Shown here piece by piece: positions 45,952-57,537 of a DNA stretch of 64,000 nt. A program made the position numbers and the translations under genes. Position 1 is the first letter of the stretch. Each line of letters starts with the position of its first letter. The notes under the pieces are model-generated. The model did no database searches. It was not told where the DNA came from and saw nothing but the letters and a program-made list of their open reading frames with translations. Where the stretch lies: the NCBI RefSeq assembly GCF_004801315.1, contig NZ_SSNW01000004.1, positions 79,588 to 143,587 on the forward strand. Direction: 5' to 3'. The stretch comes from Deinococcus sp. Arct2-2 (GTDB lineage: Bacteria > Deinococcota > Deinococci > Deinococcales > Deinococcaceae).

Positions 45952-48504
45952 GTGAGTCCCAGAGAAGTTCCCCAGGGTGTGTTGAAAGGCACGGGTCATG
46001 GCCCATTGCCGCCGATGCTGACGCAGTACGTGCAGATGCGCGACGAGGTGGAAGCCCAGTTGCCCAACGCGCTGCTTTTGTTTCAGTGCGGCGATTTTTA
46101 CGAAACTTTTGGCGAAGACGCCGAACGCCTCTCGCGCTTGTTGGGCATCGCGCTGACGCACAAAAGCAGCCGCGACTTTTCTACGCCGATGGCCGGAATC
46201 CCGCTGAGGACACTGGACAACAACGTGGAACGGCTGTTGCAGGCGGGCGTGCGCGTGGCGGTGGCCGATCAGATCGAGGAACCGGGCGGCGCACTCGTAG
46301 ACCGTAAAGTGACGCAATTGCTGACCCCCGGCACCGTGACCGAGGAACGCCACCTGACTGCCGACGAAAATTATCTGGCGGCGGTAGCCACCGGGGACGG
46401 CTACGCGCTGGCCTTGCTCGACATTTCTACAGGCGAGTTTCGCTGCGCCGCCTTTCATACCCGCTCGGTGCTGTACGACGAACTGGGGCGCTGGCGGGCG
46501 CGGGAGGTGCTGCTGGCCCCCGAATTGGCCGGAAACGCCGCGCTGATGGCCGATTTTCAGGCCCGCTTTCCGGCCATGCTGTCGCCCGGCAACTTCGAGG
46601 AAGCGGCGGCCCGCCATGAGCTGCACACCGTACTGGGCGAAGTGCCCGGAACCCTCAACAATGCCGCGCTGGTGCGGGCTTGCGGCGCGGTGCTGGGCTA
46701 TGCACGGGCCACCCAACAAGGCCGCCTCGAAATGGTGCGGCGAGTGCTGCGGTTTGAGCCGGGGGCACACATGCGTCTGCCCGACGCGGCGGCACGGGCG
46801 CTGGAAATCTTTGTGCCGCAGGCTCCGCAGGGCATGACCCTGATGGACGTGTTGAGCGAAACGCGCACGGCAGGCGGGCGGCGCAGGCTGCGGGCGTGGC
46901 TGCGTGCGCCCCTGCTGGATGAACTGAGCGTGCGGGCGCGGCTGGACGCCGTGGAAACTCTGACCAGAGCGGCAGATTTGCGCGGCGCGGTGCGTGCCCT
47001 GCTGTACCGCGCCCACGATCTGGAACGCCTCGCCGCCCGCGTCGCCACCCGCCGCGCCACCCCCCGTGAAGTGGCGTCTCTGGCCCGCACCCTTGACCTG
47101 CTGCCCGACGCCGCCCGCTTGCTGGACGGCCACGAGGGGTTGTTGGGCGGCGTGCGTGCCCGCGTGAACGGGTTGCCGGAAGTGGTGCTGCAAATTCGCG
47201 CTGCGCTCGTGGAAGACCCGCCGATTCGGGCAGGCGACGGCGGCCTGATCCGGGAAGGCTTTCACCCCGAACTGGACAAGCTGAAGGCCGAAGCCTTGGC
47301 GCACCGCGAATGGATTGCCATGCTGGAACTCTCGGAGCGCGAGCGCACGGGCATCGGCAGCCTGAAAGTGGGCTTCAACAACGTGTTCGGGTACTTTCTG
47401 GAAGTCACGTCGGCGCATCTGGGCAAGGTGCCCTCCGATTACCGCCAAATCGCCACTCTCAAAGACCGCGCCCGCTTTACCCGACCCGACCTGCGTGACC
47501 ACGAGCGCGAAATTGCGCGGCTGGAAGGAGCAGCAGGCCGCCTAGAGCAAGAGGTGTTTACCGACCTGCGCGACGGCCTCGCCATGCATGCCGACGCCTT
47601 GCTGGAAGCTGCCGGAGCCGCCGCCGACCTCGATGTGCTGTCGGCTCTGGCTGAAATTGCCGTTGAACGAGGCTGGACACGCCCCGAAACGGTGTCGGGG
47701 TATGCGCGGGTGATGCAGGCGCGGCATCCTGTCGTCGAACAGAGTGCGCGGGGCCGCTTCGTGCCCAACGACGCCTTGCTGGACGACTCGCGCCACACGC
47801 TGATTCTGACTGGGCCGAACATGGCGGGCAAAAGTACCTACCTGCGCACGGTGGCGCTGTGTGCGCTGCTGCACCAGATCGGCTCCTTCGTGCCCGCCGA
47901 CCGCGCCGAACTCCCTGTGTACGACGCCATTCATACCCGCATCGGGGCCAGTGATGACCTCGCCGGGGGCCGCTCTACCTTTATGGTGGAGATGAGCGAA
48001 CTGGCCGCCATTTTGCACGCCGCCACGCCCCGCAGCCTGATCATTCTGGATGAAGTGGGGCGCGGCACGAGTACCCTCGACGGCCTCGCCATCGCACAGG
48101 CGGCGCTGGAGCACCTGCATTCCACCCGCGCCCACACGCTGTTTGCCACCCACTACTTCGAACTCACGCGCCTAGAAACCGACCATCCCGGCTTGATCAA
48201 TCTGCATGTGGCTGCCGAAGAGGACGCCGACGCGGGCGGCCTCACCTTTTACCATCAGGTCATTCCCGGTGCGGCCCGCCAGAGCTATGGGGTAGAAGTG
48301 GCCCGCCTCGCCGGACTGCCCGCCCCCGTGACGGCCCGCGCCGCCCGCCTGCTCACGGCGCTGAATACGCAGGGCGACGACCAACAACTGACCCGCGAAC
48401 TGGCTATGCTTGACCTCAGCCGCCTCACGCCGATGCAGGCGCTAGAGGTGCTGCACGGCTGGCAGCGGGCCTTGATCGGTGGAACAGCCGAGCCTGTATC
48501 GTAA
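45952..48504 (+). CDS. mutS: DNA mismatch repair ATPase MutS
   Basis: The 850-aa protein recognises mismatches. It starts at GTG 45952 (MSPREVPQGVLKGTGHGPLPP). The mismatch-binding motif is GDFYETFGEDA near residue 48, with the Phe-Tyr-Glu. The core, connector and lever domains follow. The ATPase C-domain has Walker A TGPNMAGKSTYLR, ILDEVGRGTSTLDG (Walker B and signature) and THYFELTRL. A likely leaderless promoter and an RDRM lie upstream, as for ddrA, so induction after DNA damage is expected. mutL is 4.5 kb away on the other strand. Confidence 0.96.
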   Translation: MSPREVPQGVLKGTGHGPLPPMLTQYVQMRDEVEAQLPNALLLFQCGDFYETFGEDAERLSRLLGIALTHKSSRDFSTPMAGIPLRTLDNNVERLLQAGVRVAVADQIEEPGGALVDRKVTQLLTPGTVTEERHLTADENYLAAVATGDGYALALLDISTGEFRCAAFHTRSVLYDELGRWRAREVLLAPELAGNAALMADFQARFPAMLSPGNFEEAAARHELHTVLGEVPGTLNNAALVRACGAVLGYARATQQGRLEMVRRVLRFEPGAHMRLPDAAARALEIFVPQAPQGMTLMDVLSETRTAGGRRRLRAWLRAPLLDELSVRARLDAVETLTRAADLRGAVRALLYRAHDLERLAARVATRRATPREVASLARTLDLLPDAARLLDGHEGLLGGVRARVNGLPEVVLQIRAALVEDPPIRAGDGGLIREGFHPELDKLKAEALAHREWIAMLELSERERTGIGSLKVGFNNVFGYFLEVTSAHLGKVPSDYRQIATLKDRARFTRPDLRDHEREIARLEGAAGRLEQEVFTDLRDGLAMHADALLEAAGAAADLDVLSALAEIAVERGWTRPETVSGYARVMQARHPVVEQSARGRFVPNDALLDDSRHTLILTGPNMAGKSTYLRTVALCALLHQIGSFVPADRAELPVYDAIHTRIGASDDLAGGRSTFMVEMSELAAILHAATPRSLIILDEVGRGTSTLDGLAIAQAALEHLHSTRAHTLFATHYFELTRLETDHPGLINLHVAAEEDADAGGLTFYHQVIPGAARQSYGVEVARLAGLPAPVTARAARLLTALNTQGDDQQLTRELAMLDLSRLTPMQALEVLHGWQRALIGGTAEPVS

Positions 48505-48544
48505 GCTGGAATACACATCGTTGTTCCCCTAAATGATTCACTGT

Positions 48545-48700
48545 TCTCAACTCCGGGGGAGTAACCGCCCTGTCTCTTCAAACAGATAGGGAGCGTGTGG
48601 ACGTCATTACGAGCGGCAAAGTTGCTCCGTCACGCGCAGTAAGGGCCAGACCCGGACAGGATCGCCGCATGGTGACTTGTCCGTTGATGTCTGGCCCGCA
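48545..48700 (+). promoter_or_regulatory. Probable yybP-ykoY (manganese) riboswitch upstream of TerC gene
   Basis: The sequence CCGGGGGAGTAACC at 48553-48566 matches the conserved GGGGAGTA start of the yybP-ykoY class, and GGACGTCATTACGAG (48599-48613) resembles its second conserved block. Stems CCCTGT/ACAG-AGGG and GAGC/GCTC fit a multi-helix junction. A long hairpin, GGGCCAGAC (48643-48651) with GTCTGGCCC (48689-48697), could be the expression platform. The class binds Mn2+, and TerC-family exporters are typical targets. I judged the fold by eye. Confidence 0.68.
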
Positions 48701-48760
48701 TTCTCTGTTGGCCTTCCGTCCGGCTTCCCCGTGTGGCGCTCCCCCAAAGGAGCAGCACTG

Positions 48761-49780
48761 ATGGAATTCTTGTACGAACTGTGGTTGGGCAAGCCCGCGT
48801 GGATGTGGCTGGTCTTCATGACGCTGGTGTTCTCACTGTTGGCCTTCGACCTCGGTGTGCTGGGCAAACGCCGCGAAAAGAAGGCGACGGCCAGCGGCGC
48901 AGAGCATCCGCAAGAAATCAGCATCAGCGCCAGCCTCAAGCTCAGCGTGTTTTATATCGGTGTGGCCCTGCTGTTCGGTGCGTGGGTCTGGTACACGCTG
49001 GGCGCACAAAGCGGTATCTCATATCTCACGGCCTTTGCCGTAGAAAAGGCGCTGGCCCTTGATAACGTCTTCGTCATCAGCGTCATTTTCGGGGCGCTCG
49101 CCATTCCGCGCCACCTGCAACACCGCGTCCTGTTCTGGGGCATCCTCGGCGTCATCGTGCTGCGCGGCATCATGATCGGGCTGGGTACGGCACTGGTCAC
49201 GCAATTCGACTGGATCATGTGGATTTTCGGCGCGTTCCTGCTGCTTACGGGCATCAAGCTCCTGTTCACCAAAGAGAGCGAATCCGAGACGCCTGACCTG
49301 TCGAATCACTTTATGGTGCGCGTGCTGCGGCGCTTCGTGCCTATCAGCCCCAAGTTGGACGGCCAAAAGTTCCTGACCAAATTGCCCGACGCTGCCGGAC
49401 GCCTGCGCGTTCACGCCACGCCGCTGCTGCTGGCCCTACTGATCGTGGAAGCCGCCGACGTGATCTTCGCTGTAGATTCCATTCCTGCCGTGTTCGCCAT
49501 CACCCAAGACCCGTTCCTCGTGTACACCAGCAACATTTTCGCCATTCTGGGCCTGCGGGCGCTGTACTTCGCCCTCGCCGCTCTCGTTCACCGCTTCGAG
49601 GCGCTGAAGCCCGCGCTGGCGCTGGTGTTGGTGTTCATCGGCGGCAAAATCTTCTACACCCAGTTTTACGGCAAGATGGATCCGGCCATCAGCCTCGCGG
49701 TCACGCTGAGCATCCTGCTGGGCGGCGTGCTGGTCAGTCTCTGGAAGACGCGTGGAGAAGGGCCGAAGACGGCAGCGTAA
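48761..49780 (+). CDS. TerC family integral membrane protein (probable Mn2+ exporter)
   Basis: The 339-aa protein has about nine hydrophobic spans and the TerC blocks: FDLGVLGKRREKK near residue 30, AFAVEKALALDNVFVISVIFGAL (acidic residues in the membrane), RGIMIGLGTALV, LIVEAADVIFAVDSIPAVFAIT (a second acidic transmembrane motif) and NIFAILGLRALYF. TerC-family members called MeeF/MeeY export manganese, and this one lies under a probable Mn riboswitch. It starts at ATG 48761 with AAAGGAG 8 bases upstream. Manganese balance is important for Deinococcus stress resistance, so this gene is of interest. Tellurite resistance is the older name of the family. Confidence 0.9.
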   Translation: MEFLYELWLGKPAWMWLVFMTLVFSLLAFDLGVLGKRREKKATASGAEHPQEISISASLKLSVFYIGVALLFGAWVWYTLGAQSGISYLTAFAVEKALALDNVFVISVIFGALAIPRHLQHRVLFWGILGVIVLRGIMIGLGTALVTQFDWIMWIFGAFLLLTGIKLLFTKESESETPDLSNHFMVRVLRRFVPISPKLDGQKFLTKLPDAAGRLRVHATPLLLALLIVEAADVIFAVDSIPAVFAITQDPFLVYTSNIFAILGLRALYFALAALVHRFEALKPALALVLVFIGGKIFYTQFYGKMDPAISLAVTLSILLGGVLVSLWKTRGEGPKTAA

Positions 49781-49801
49781 TCTGAATTCTCTTGGCATCT
49801 A

Positions 49802-49856
49802 GGGCGGCGGGGGAGGGAATGGGCACTTGCCCCCCTGCCCCGCCGCCCTGTATACT
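49802..49856 (+). promoter_or_regulatory. Hairpin and promoter of rpmI-rplT
   Basis: A perfect 11-bp inverted repeat GGGCGGCGGGG (49802-49812) and CCCCGCCGCCC (49838-49848) overlaps a promoter: TTGCCC (49827-49832), an 18-base spacer, TATACT (49851-49856). The repeat may terminate TerC transcription or fold in the spacer. The leader to rpmI is about 165 bases, in which I see no gene. Confidence 0.6.
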
Positions 49857-50029
49857 CTCAAATCGGCCAAGTGGGACAGGGCGGCCAACTGTTTCCGTCA
49901 AGTTCATACTGCATACCCTGCAACATGAACGCGGCGAGGAACGGCCCTAGCCCCCAGACGGCGACCCGAATGCAGCCCACCTGTCAGGTGACGCGGTGTG
50001 CGGAGTTTCCGGGCTACAGGAGCAAGAAA

Positions 50030-50230
50030 ATGCCTAAGATGAAGACCAAGAAGAGTGCCACCCGCCGTGTGAAAATCACGGGTACGGGCAAGGTCATGGC
50101 GTTCAAGAGTGGGAAACGCCACCAGAACACCGGCAAGAGCGGCGATACCATTCGCGGCAAGGGCAAGGGTTTCGTTCTCGCCAAGAGCGAGTGGGCACGC
50201 ATGAAGCTCGCGCTGCCGAAGGGGAAGTGA
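50030..50230 (+). CDS. rpmI: 50S ribosomal protein L35
   Basis: The 66-aa protein begins [20 protein letters not shown] and is highly basic, the usual L35 pattern. AGGAG lies 9 bases before the ATG at 50030. It precedes rplT by 5 bases, as in the common infC-rpmI-rplT operon, but infC is not in the window upstream; the preceding gene is TerC. The leader could carry an L20 autoregulatory site. Confidence 0.96.
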   Translation: MPKMKTKKSATRRVKITGTGKVMAFKSGKRHQNTGKSGDTIRGKGKGFVLAKSEWARMKLALPKGK

Positions 50231-50235
50231 TTTAG

Positions 50236-50598
<363 letters not shown>

Positions 50599-50621
50599 AG
50601 CTAGAGCAGCACCAAGCAGGG

Positions 50622-50652
50622 CCGCCTTTCCGATTGGAGAGGCGGTTTTGTT
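50622..50652 (+). terminator. Terminator after rplT
   Basis: CCGCCTTTCC (50622-50631) pairs with GGAGAGGCGG (50636-50645), followed by TTTTGTT. Confidence 0.92.
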
Positions 50653-50697
50653 GGGTTTGTGTTGTGCTGGGTTTTGTTGTGCTGGACGGTGGAAGGG

Positions 50698-50930
50698 CGT
50701 CTAAGGGTCTGAGGGTCTGAAGGTCTAAGGAAGGGTAATCGCTTTGCTCATTCACCCCCTCCCAGCCTCCCCCCTCAAGGGTGAGGAGCTAAAACCAAAA
50801 CCAAGATTCTAGGTTTTGCCCTCGCCCCTTCCGGGAGAGGGGCGCTGCATCAGCGGCGGGATGAGGGAGCCACCGGGAAGGCGAACCCGCCCCAACACCT
50901 TCGCCCCTCGACCTTTAGACCCTTAGACGA
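50698..50930. repeat. Composite family B repeat before ppgK
   Basis: The left frame (GTCTAAGGGTCTGAGGGTC, then GGTCTAAGG) and the right frame (ACCTTTAGACCCTTAGACG) enclose the core GGTAATCGCTTTGCTCATTCACCCCCTCCC and an inner GGTTTTGCCCTCGCC. Most of the 391-base gap is repeat. No gene. Confidence 0.75.
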
Positions 50931-50989
50931 TCCCCCCACCGTCCCGCTTCATCGCCCGTTTGCCCCGCCCAGCCTGTACCCTGTGCGGT

Positions 50990-51745
50990 ATGGCGGTCAT
51001 CCTCGGTATCGATATTGGCGGAAGCGGCATCAAGGGCGCTCCAGTAGACACGGCAACGGGCAAACTCACGGCGGAGCGGCACCGGATCGCCACCCCCGAA
51101 GGCGCACGCCCGGACGACGTGAAGGGCGTGGTGGCCGAACTGGTCAAGCATTTCGGACATAAGGGCGCAGTGGGCGTGACCTTTCCCGGCATCGTGCAGC
51201 ATGGCGTGACCCTCAGCGCGGCCAACGTGGACAAGGGCTGGATCGGGCTAGATGCCGATAAGCTCTTTACGGAGGCCACCGGTCAAAACGTGACCCTGAT
51301 CAATGACGCCGACGCCGCAGGGCTGGCCGAAGCCAAATTTGGCGCGGGCGCAGGCGTAGCGGGCACGGTGCTGATGCTGACCTTTGGCACGGGCATCGGC
51401 AGCGCCCTGATTTATGACGGAGTGCTGGTGCCCAATACCGAACTCGGTCACTTGTGGTTGCGCGATAAGCACGCCGAAACGTGGGCCTCTGACCGTGCCC
51501 GCGAGCGCGACGACCTGAATTGGAAACAGTGGGCGGCCCGCGCCAGCAAATACCTGCAACATCTGGAACTGCTGTTTTCGCCCGATCTGTTTATTATTGG
51601 CGGCGGCGTGAGCAAAAAGGCCGACAAGTGGGAATCGGCGCTGGTGCTGGAGCGCAGCAAACTCGTTCCCGCCACCCTGCTGAACGACGCCGGAATCGTA
51701 GGGGCAGCCATGATTGCCGAGCATCGGGGGAAGGCCAAAAAGTAG
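50990..51745 (+). CDS. ppgK: Polyphosphate glucokinase (ROK family)
   Basis: The 251-aa protein phosphorylates glucose with polyphosphate (and usually ATP). It begins [20 protein letters not shown], where the [13 protein letters not shown] block matches PPGK of actinobacteria. Further ROK landmarks are [16 protein letters not shown], a [11 protein letters not shown] phosphate loop, ELGHLWLRD (usual glucose-binding Glu/His) and [20 protein letters not shown] (50977-50982) lies 7 bases before the ATG, so a leaderless start is likely; the longer frame from 50960 is rejected. Polyphosphate-dependent rather than ATP-only is inferred from the N-terminal block. Confidence 0.88.
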   Translation: MAVILGIDIGGSGIKGAPVDTATGKLTAERHRIATPEGARPDDVKGVVAELVKHFGHKGAVGVTFPGIVQHGVTLSAANVDKGWIGLDADKLFTEATGQNVTLINDADAAGLAEAKFGAGAGVAGTVLMLTFGTGIGSALIYDGVLVPNTELGHLWLRDKHAETWASDRARERDDLNWKQWAARASKYLQHLELLFSPDLFIIGGGVSKKADKWESALVLERSKLVPATLLNDAGIVGAAMIAEHRGKAKK

Positions 51746-51807
51746 ACCCCCGAAACATTGCTCGGACGTGGGAACCTTTTTCGGAATCGGTGCGTAGATG
51801 AAGATCT

Positions 51808-52542
51808 ATGGGATTCTTGAAAAAAATGATGGCGTCGGTGGGTGTGGGTGCGGCAAAAGTGGATGCACAATTGCGTGACCGGGCAGTGCGAATCGGTGAG
51901 TCTCTGACCGGCGTGGTGGTGGTGAAGGGCGGTGCGGTGGAACAGACCATCGAGCGCATCAATCTGGGCATTGCCACCCGCTACCGCCACGACGATTCCT
52001 ACGTGAATCACACGCTCTTTACTCAGCCCATTACGGGCAACTTCGTTATTCGCCCCGGCGACACGCAGGAATTCCCCTTCAGTGTGGTGGTTCCGGCGGG
52101 CACACCGCTGACCCTGCCCGGCACGTCGGTTTGGCTGGTCACCGACGCCGATATTGCCGGGGCCGCTGACCCCTCCGACAACGATCAACTGACTATTTTG
52201 CCCACCGCAGGCATGGAAACCCTGATTGGCGCGGCGCAGCGCCTCGGCTTCAGCCTCGCCAAAAGTGAAGTCGAGTATTCTCACGGGCGCATTGCACAGG
52301 AACTCAGCTTCCGGCCCCCGCATGGGCAATACAAACTGACCGAACTGGAACTGATGATGTTCCCCAACGGCGACGGCCTAGATGTAATTTTGGAAGTCGA
52401 CCGCCGTGCAACGGGTGTAGCGAGCCTATTTACCAGCGAGTTTGAGAGCAAAGACCGCTGGAACGTGCCCGGCCATCTGCTGCGGCAGGGGCCGGACGCC
52501 GTGGCCCACGAGTTGGAAGGCCGAATCAAGCGCCTCAGCTAA
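51808..52542 (+). CDS. Spo0M/arrestin-fold family protein
   Basis: The 244-aa protein belongs to the Spo0M (SpoOM) family of arrestin-like beta-sandwich proteins, here in a non-sporulating organism. Family features are MASVGVGAAKVDAQL near the start, GESLTGVVVVKGGAVEQTIERINL, YRHDDSYVNHTL, PFSVVVPAGTPLTLPGTSVWLVTDADIAGAADPSD and the C-terminal KLTELELMMFPNGDGLDVILEVDRR. A role in stress or cell-envelope signalling is proposed for homologues. No Shine-Dalgarno sequence is seen; TAGATG (51795-51800) lies 7 bases before the ATG but lacks the final T. Confidence 0.85.
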   Translation: MGFLKKMMASVGVGAAKVDAQLRDRAVRIGESLTGVVVVKGGAVEQTIERINLGIATRYRHDDSYVNHTLFTQPITGNFVIRPGDTQEFPFSVVVPAGTPLTLPGTSVWLVTDADIAGAADPSDNDQLTILPTAGMETLIGAAQRLGFSLAKSEVEYSHGRIAQELSFRPPHGQYKLTELELMMFPNGDGLDVILEVDRRATGVASLFTSEFESKDRWNVPGHLLRQGPDAVAHELEGRIKRLS

Positions 52543-52621
52543 AAAAACTGTCTAGCGGAGCCGAAGAGTCTGCGGGCTGTCCGGCCTTTTGTCTGCCCGG
52601 CTAGGCGGCACAATGGCGGGC

Positions 52622-53803
52622 ATGTCTGATCCTGCCCCCTCCGATACTCCCCACACCCCCGAACTGCTGACCTGCGACATCCTCTATACGGGCATGGGCG
52701 GCGCACAGTCGCCGGGAGGCGTGGTGGTATCAGGCGGTGTGATTGCGGCCACAGGTCACCCCGACACCTTGCGCGGCAACTTTCCGCACGCCCGTGAGCG
52801 CCGGGCCGGAAGCATCATCGCGCCGCCGCCCGTGAATGCCCACACGCACCTCGACATGAGCGCCTATGACTTTCAAGCTCTTCCCTATTTCCGCTGGATT
52901 CCCGAAGTGGCGATGGGCCAGCGAGAAAAACGGGGGCTGGCGGGTGCGTTGGCTGGAGCCGACAACCTGAGCGCATTGGGCGTGGGCGCTGTGGGCGACA
53001 TCGTAGGTTCGCATGGGCAAAACATGTTGGCCCCGCTGTTGGCCCGCACAGACCTCTCTGGCGTCGTTTATTTTGAGGTGCTCAATCCTTTTCCAGAGCA
53101 GGCCGATGAAGTATTTGCAGCAGCGCGGCAAGTCATCGAAAGCCACCGCAAGCTGGAGCGTCCCGGCGGCCCGCGCCTTGGTTTGTCGCCCCACACACCG
53201 TTTACGGTCAGCCACCGCCTGATGCGCCTGCTGACCGACTATGCGGCGGGCGAGGGCTTGCCCATGCAAATCCATGTGGCCGAACACCCCGCCGAAGTGG
53301 AACTGTTCCGCACGGGCGGCGGCCCCATTTGGGACAGCATGACCCGCTTTCCGTACCCCACTACCTTTGCCGAAGTCATCGGACGCGCCCCCGAAGCCGA
53401 TCTGACGCCCGTGCGTTACCTTGATGAACTCGGCGTGTTGGCCGCCCGCCCCACGCTGGTGCATATGGTCAATGTGATGCCTGACGACATCGCCCGCACC
53501 GCACGCGCAGGCTGCGCCGTGGTCACTTGCCCGCGCAGCAATACCCATTTGGAATGCGGGGTGTTTCCGTGGTCGGCGTTTGCGGCGGCGGGGGTAGAAA
53601 TCGCCCTCGGCACCGACTCCGTCGCCAGTGGCGGCAGCTTGGACGTGCGAGACGATGTGGCTTTTGCCCGCACGCTCTATCCCCACCTTGACCCACGCCT
53701 GCTTGTCCGGGCAGCCGTAAAAGGGGGCCACCGCGTCACCGGAACGGCCATGCCCTTTATTCGGCGGGGGGAACTGTGGCAAGACGCCTTCATCTGGGCC
53801 TGA
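52622..53803 (+). CDS. Amidohydrolase, possible 6-aminodeoxyfutalosine deaminase
   Basis: The product (about 393 aa) is a metal-dependent amidohydrolase of the cytosine/adenosine deaminase-like (cog0402) group. The metal ligands are visible as NAHTHLDMS, the later HVAEHPAE, LVHMVNV and ALGTDSVASGG with the catalytic Asp. Members from Deinococcus have been reported to deaminate 6-aminodeoxyfutalosine in the futalosine route to menaquinone, which Deinococcus uses; I infer this from the family, not from the residues alone. Start codon ATG 52622 is preceded by CACAAT at 7 bases; ATG 52613 is the alternative. Confidence 0.78.
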   Translation: MSDPAPSDTPHTPELLTCDILYTGMGGAQSPGGVVVSGGVIAATGHPDTLRGNFPHARERRAGSIIAPPPVNAHTHLDMSAYDFQALPYFRWIPEVAMGQREKRGLAGALAGADNLSALGVGAVGDIVGSHGQNMLAPLLARTDLSGVVYFEVLNPFPEQADEVFAAARQVIESHRKLERPGGPRLGLSPHTPFTVSHRLMRLLTDYAAGEGLPMQIHVAEHPAEVELFRTGGGPIWDSMTRFPYPTTFAEVIGRAPEADLTPVRYLDELGVLAARPTLVHMVNVMPDDIARTARAGCAVVTCPRSNTHLECGVFPWSAFAAAGVEIALGTDSVASGGSLDVRDDVAFARTLYPHLDPRLLVRAAVKGGHRVTGTAMPFIRRGELWQDAFIWA

Positions 53804-53837
53804 GTCCCTGCCCTTTGTGCTACAGTTCTAGAGTTGC

Positions 53838-53861
53838 CCGTTACGCACTTCGACGTAACGG
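53838..53861 (+). promoter_or_regulatory. Hairpin overlapping the L31 ribosome binding site region
   Basis: CCGTTACG (53838-53845) and CGTAACGG (53854-53861) form an 8-bp stem. Its right arm ends where the GGAGGAGG Shine-Dalgarno sequence begins. It could autoregulate rpmE translation. Confidence 0.5.
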
Positions 53862-53873
53862 AGGAGGCACCCC

Positions 53874-54092
<219 letters not shown>

Positions 54093-54113
54093 GCCTAAGA
54101 GTTGTACGAGAAT

Positions 54114-54145
54114 CGCCCTGCCTTAACCGGCGGGGCGGCTTTTTT
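54114..54145 (+). terminator. Terminator after rpmE
   Basis: CGCCCTGCC (54114-54122) pairs with GGCGGGGCG (54129-54137), followed by GCTTTTTT. Confidence 0.92.
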
Positions 54146-54214
54146 GGTTGTGACTCGACTGAGCGTCCCGCCAATCCAGACACGCCGCGCCGCCTGACGA
54201 TTATGCTGGGCCGC

Positions 54215-55273
54215 GTGCCTACAACCCAATTGCGGCTGGAACTTTTGCATCAGCTTTCTAACCTGAACGGTGTCCCCGGCAACGAGGAAGCCGTGCGTGA
54301 CTTCGTACTGCGCGAACTGGAAGGCTTGGCGGACGAGGTACGCGTGGACGCGTTGGGCAACATTATTGCCACACGTGCCGGACGCAAAGCCAAAAAGTCG
54401 GACGGCGAACGCCAGCGCGTGATGCTCAGCGCCCACATGGACGAAATCGGCTTCTTGGTGCGCTTTGTGGATGACCGGGGCTTCGTGCGTGTGCAGGCGC
54501 TCGGCGGGTTCGATACCCGCAACCTGTTTGCCCGCAACGTGACCGTGAATACGCGGGGCGGCGCACTGCCCGGCATTCTGACCCCCGGCGGCAAGCCCGT
54601 GCATATCGCCAGTGCTGAAGAGCGCAAGAAGATTCCGGAAGTCAAAGAGTTTTTTGTGGACTTGGGCCTAGATGCCGAAGAAGTGAAGCGGCGCGTGCGG
54701 ATTGGCGACATGGTGACGCTGGATCAGACGGCGCGGCAAGTGGGCAAACTCACGGTGGGCAAGGCGATGGATGACCGCGCCAGCGTGTTTATGCAACTGG
54801 AGGTCTTGCGCCAGTTTAGAGACAAACGGCCCCGCCATGACGTGGTGGCCGTGTTCAGCGTGCAGGAAGAAGTGGGCCTGCGCGGGGCGGTAGTGGCCGC
54901 TTATGGCGTGGAGCCGACGCTGGGCATCGCGCTGGACGTGACCTTGGCCGTCGATACCCCCGGAGTCGCCCCCGAAGAAGCCGTAACCCGCCTCGGCGAC
55001 GGCATCGGCATCAAGGTCTTCGATTCCACCATGATCTCTACCCGCTGGCTGGTGGATGAACTGGTGGATTTGGCCGAGCGCGAGGGCATCCGCTACCAAC
55101 TGGAAGTGCTGGCGCTGGGCGGCACAGACGGCGCAGCCATCCAAAAATCGCGGGCGGGTGTGCCCAGTGTGACCCTCAGCCTGCCTACCCGTTACATTCA
55201 TAGCGTCGTGGAAGCCGTGCATGAGGATGACTTGCGGGCGGGAATTGATTTGCTGGTGGCGTATTTGGGGTAA
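54215..55273 (+). CDS. M42 family aminopeptidase
   Basis: This is a di-metal M42 peptidase of 352 aa. I place the start at GTG 54215 (MPTTQLRLELL) because TATGCT at 54202-54207 lies 7 bases before it; the ATG at 54203 is inside that box. Landmarks are LSAHMDEIGFLV (first metal His/Asp region), LTVGKAMDDRASVFM (bridging Asp), FSVQEEVGLRGA (catalytic Glu-Glu), GIALDVTLAVDTPG (metal Asp) and PTRYIHSVVEAVHEDD (metal His). It forms tetrahedral oligomers in relatives and degrades peptides. A family B repeat follows. Confidence 0.9.
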   Translation: MPTTQLRLELLHQLSNLNGVPGNEEAVRDFVLRELEGLADEVRVDALGNIIATRAGRKAKKSDGERQRVMLSAHMDEIGFLVRFVDDRGFVRVQALGGFDTRNLFARNVTVNTRGGALPGILTPGGKPVHIASAEERKKIPEVKEFFVDLGLDAEEVKRRVRIGDMVTLDQTARQVGKLTVGKAMDDRASVFMQLEVLRQFRDKRPRHDVVAVFSVQEEVGLRGAVVAAYGVEPTLGIALDVTLAVDTPGVAPEEAVTRLGDGIGIKVFDSTMISTRWLVDELVDLAEREGIRYQLEVLALGGTDGAAIQKSRAGVPSVTLSLPTRYIHSVVEAVHEDDLRAGIDLLVAYLG

Positions 55274-55311
55274 GAGCGCGTTTATAGAGGGTCGGTGGTG
55301 TTGCCAAATTG

Positions 55312-55384
55312 CAAGTAGAACGGCAATCGCTGCGCTCACTCCCCCCTCCCCAGCCCTCCCCCGCAAGGGGAGAGGGAGCGAAAA
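55312..55384. repeat. Family B core copy
   Basis: CGGCAATCGCTGCGCTCACT (55321-55340) continues CCCCCCTCCCCAGCCCTCCC and GAGAGGGAGCGAAAACC. It matches cores at 60502 and 63937. The rest of this 311-base gap is AT-rich and holds no gene I can support. Confidence 0.75.
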
Positions 55385-55584
55385 CCGATCATCACAGTCT
55401 GTTATGGAGAATGAGTAATATAACTGGAGCTTTATAAATACGCACTAAAGCATTTGAGCTAAGGCTTAGTGGGCTACAGCTGGAGTAGGGGAGGGGCAGC
55501 TAGATTTAACTTGCCCTCCCATTCCATGCCTCTGTTCTCCGAAAAACTTGAATCAGCGATCTGGACTGAGCAAAGCCCCTTCCG

Positions 55585-57525
<1,941 letters not shown>

Positions 57526-57537
57526 CGCAGTCTCCGG

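Noticed and set aside
45865..47502. 545-codon frame antisense to mutS
   Set aside because: Same artefact; His/Gln/Arg-rich sequence without domains, opposite a conserved gene.
52730..53782. 350-codon frame antisense to the amidohydrolase gene
   Set aside because: Shadow frame; no promoter or ribosome site.
53841..53858. RDRM before rpmE
   Set aside because: The palindrome is 18 bases and lacks GT at the core position; it fits a hairpin at the ribosome site.
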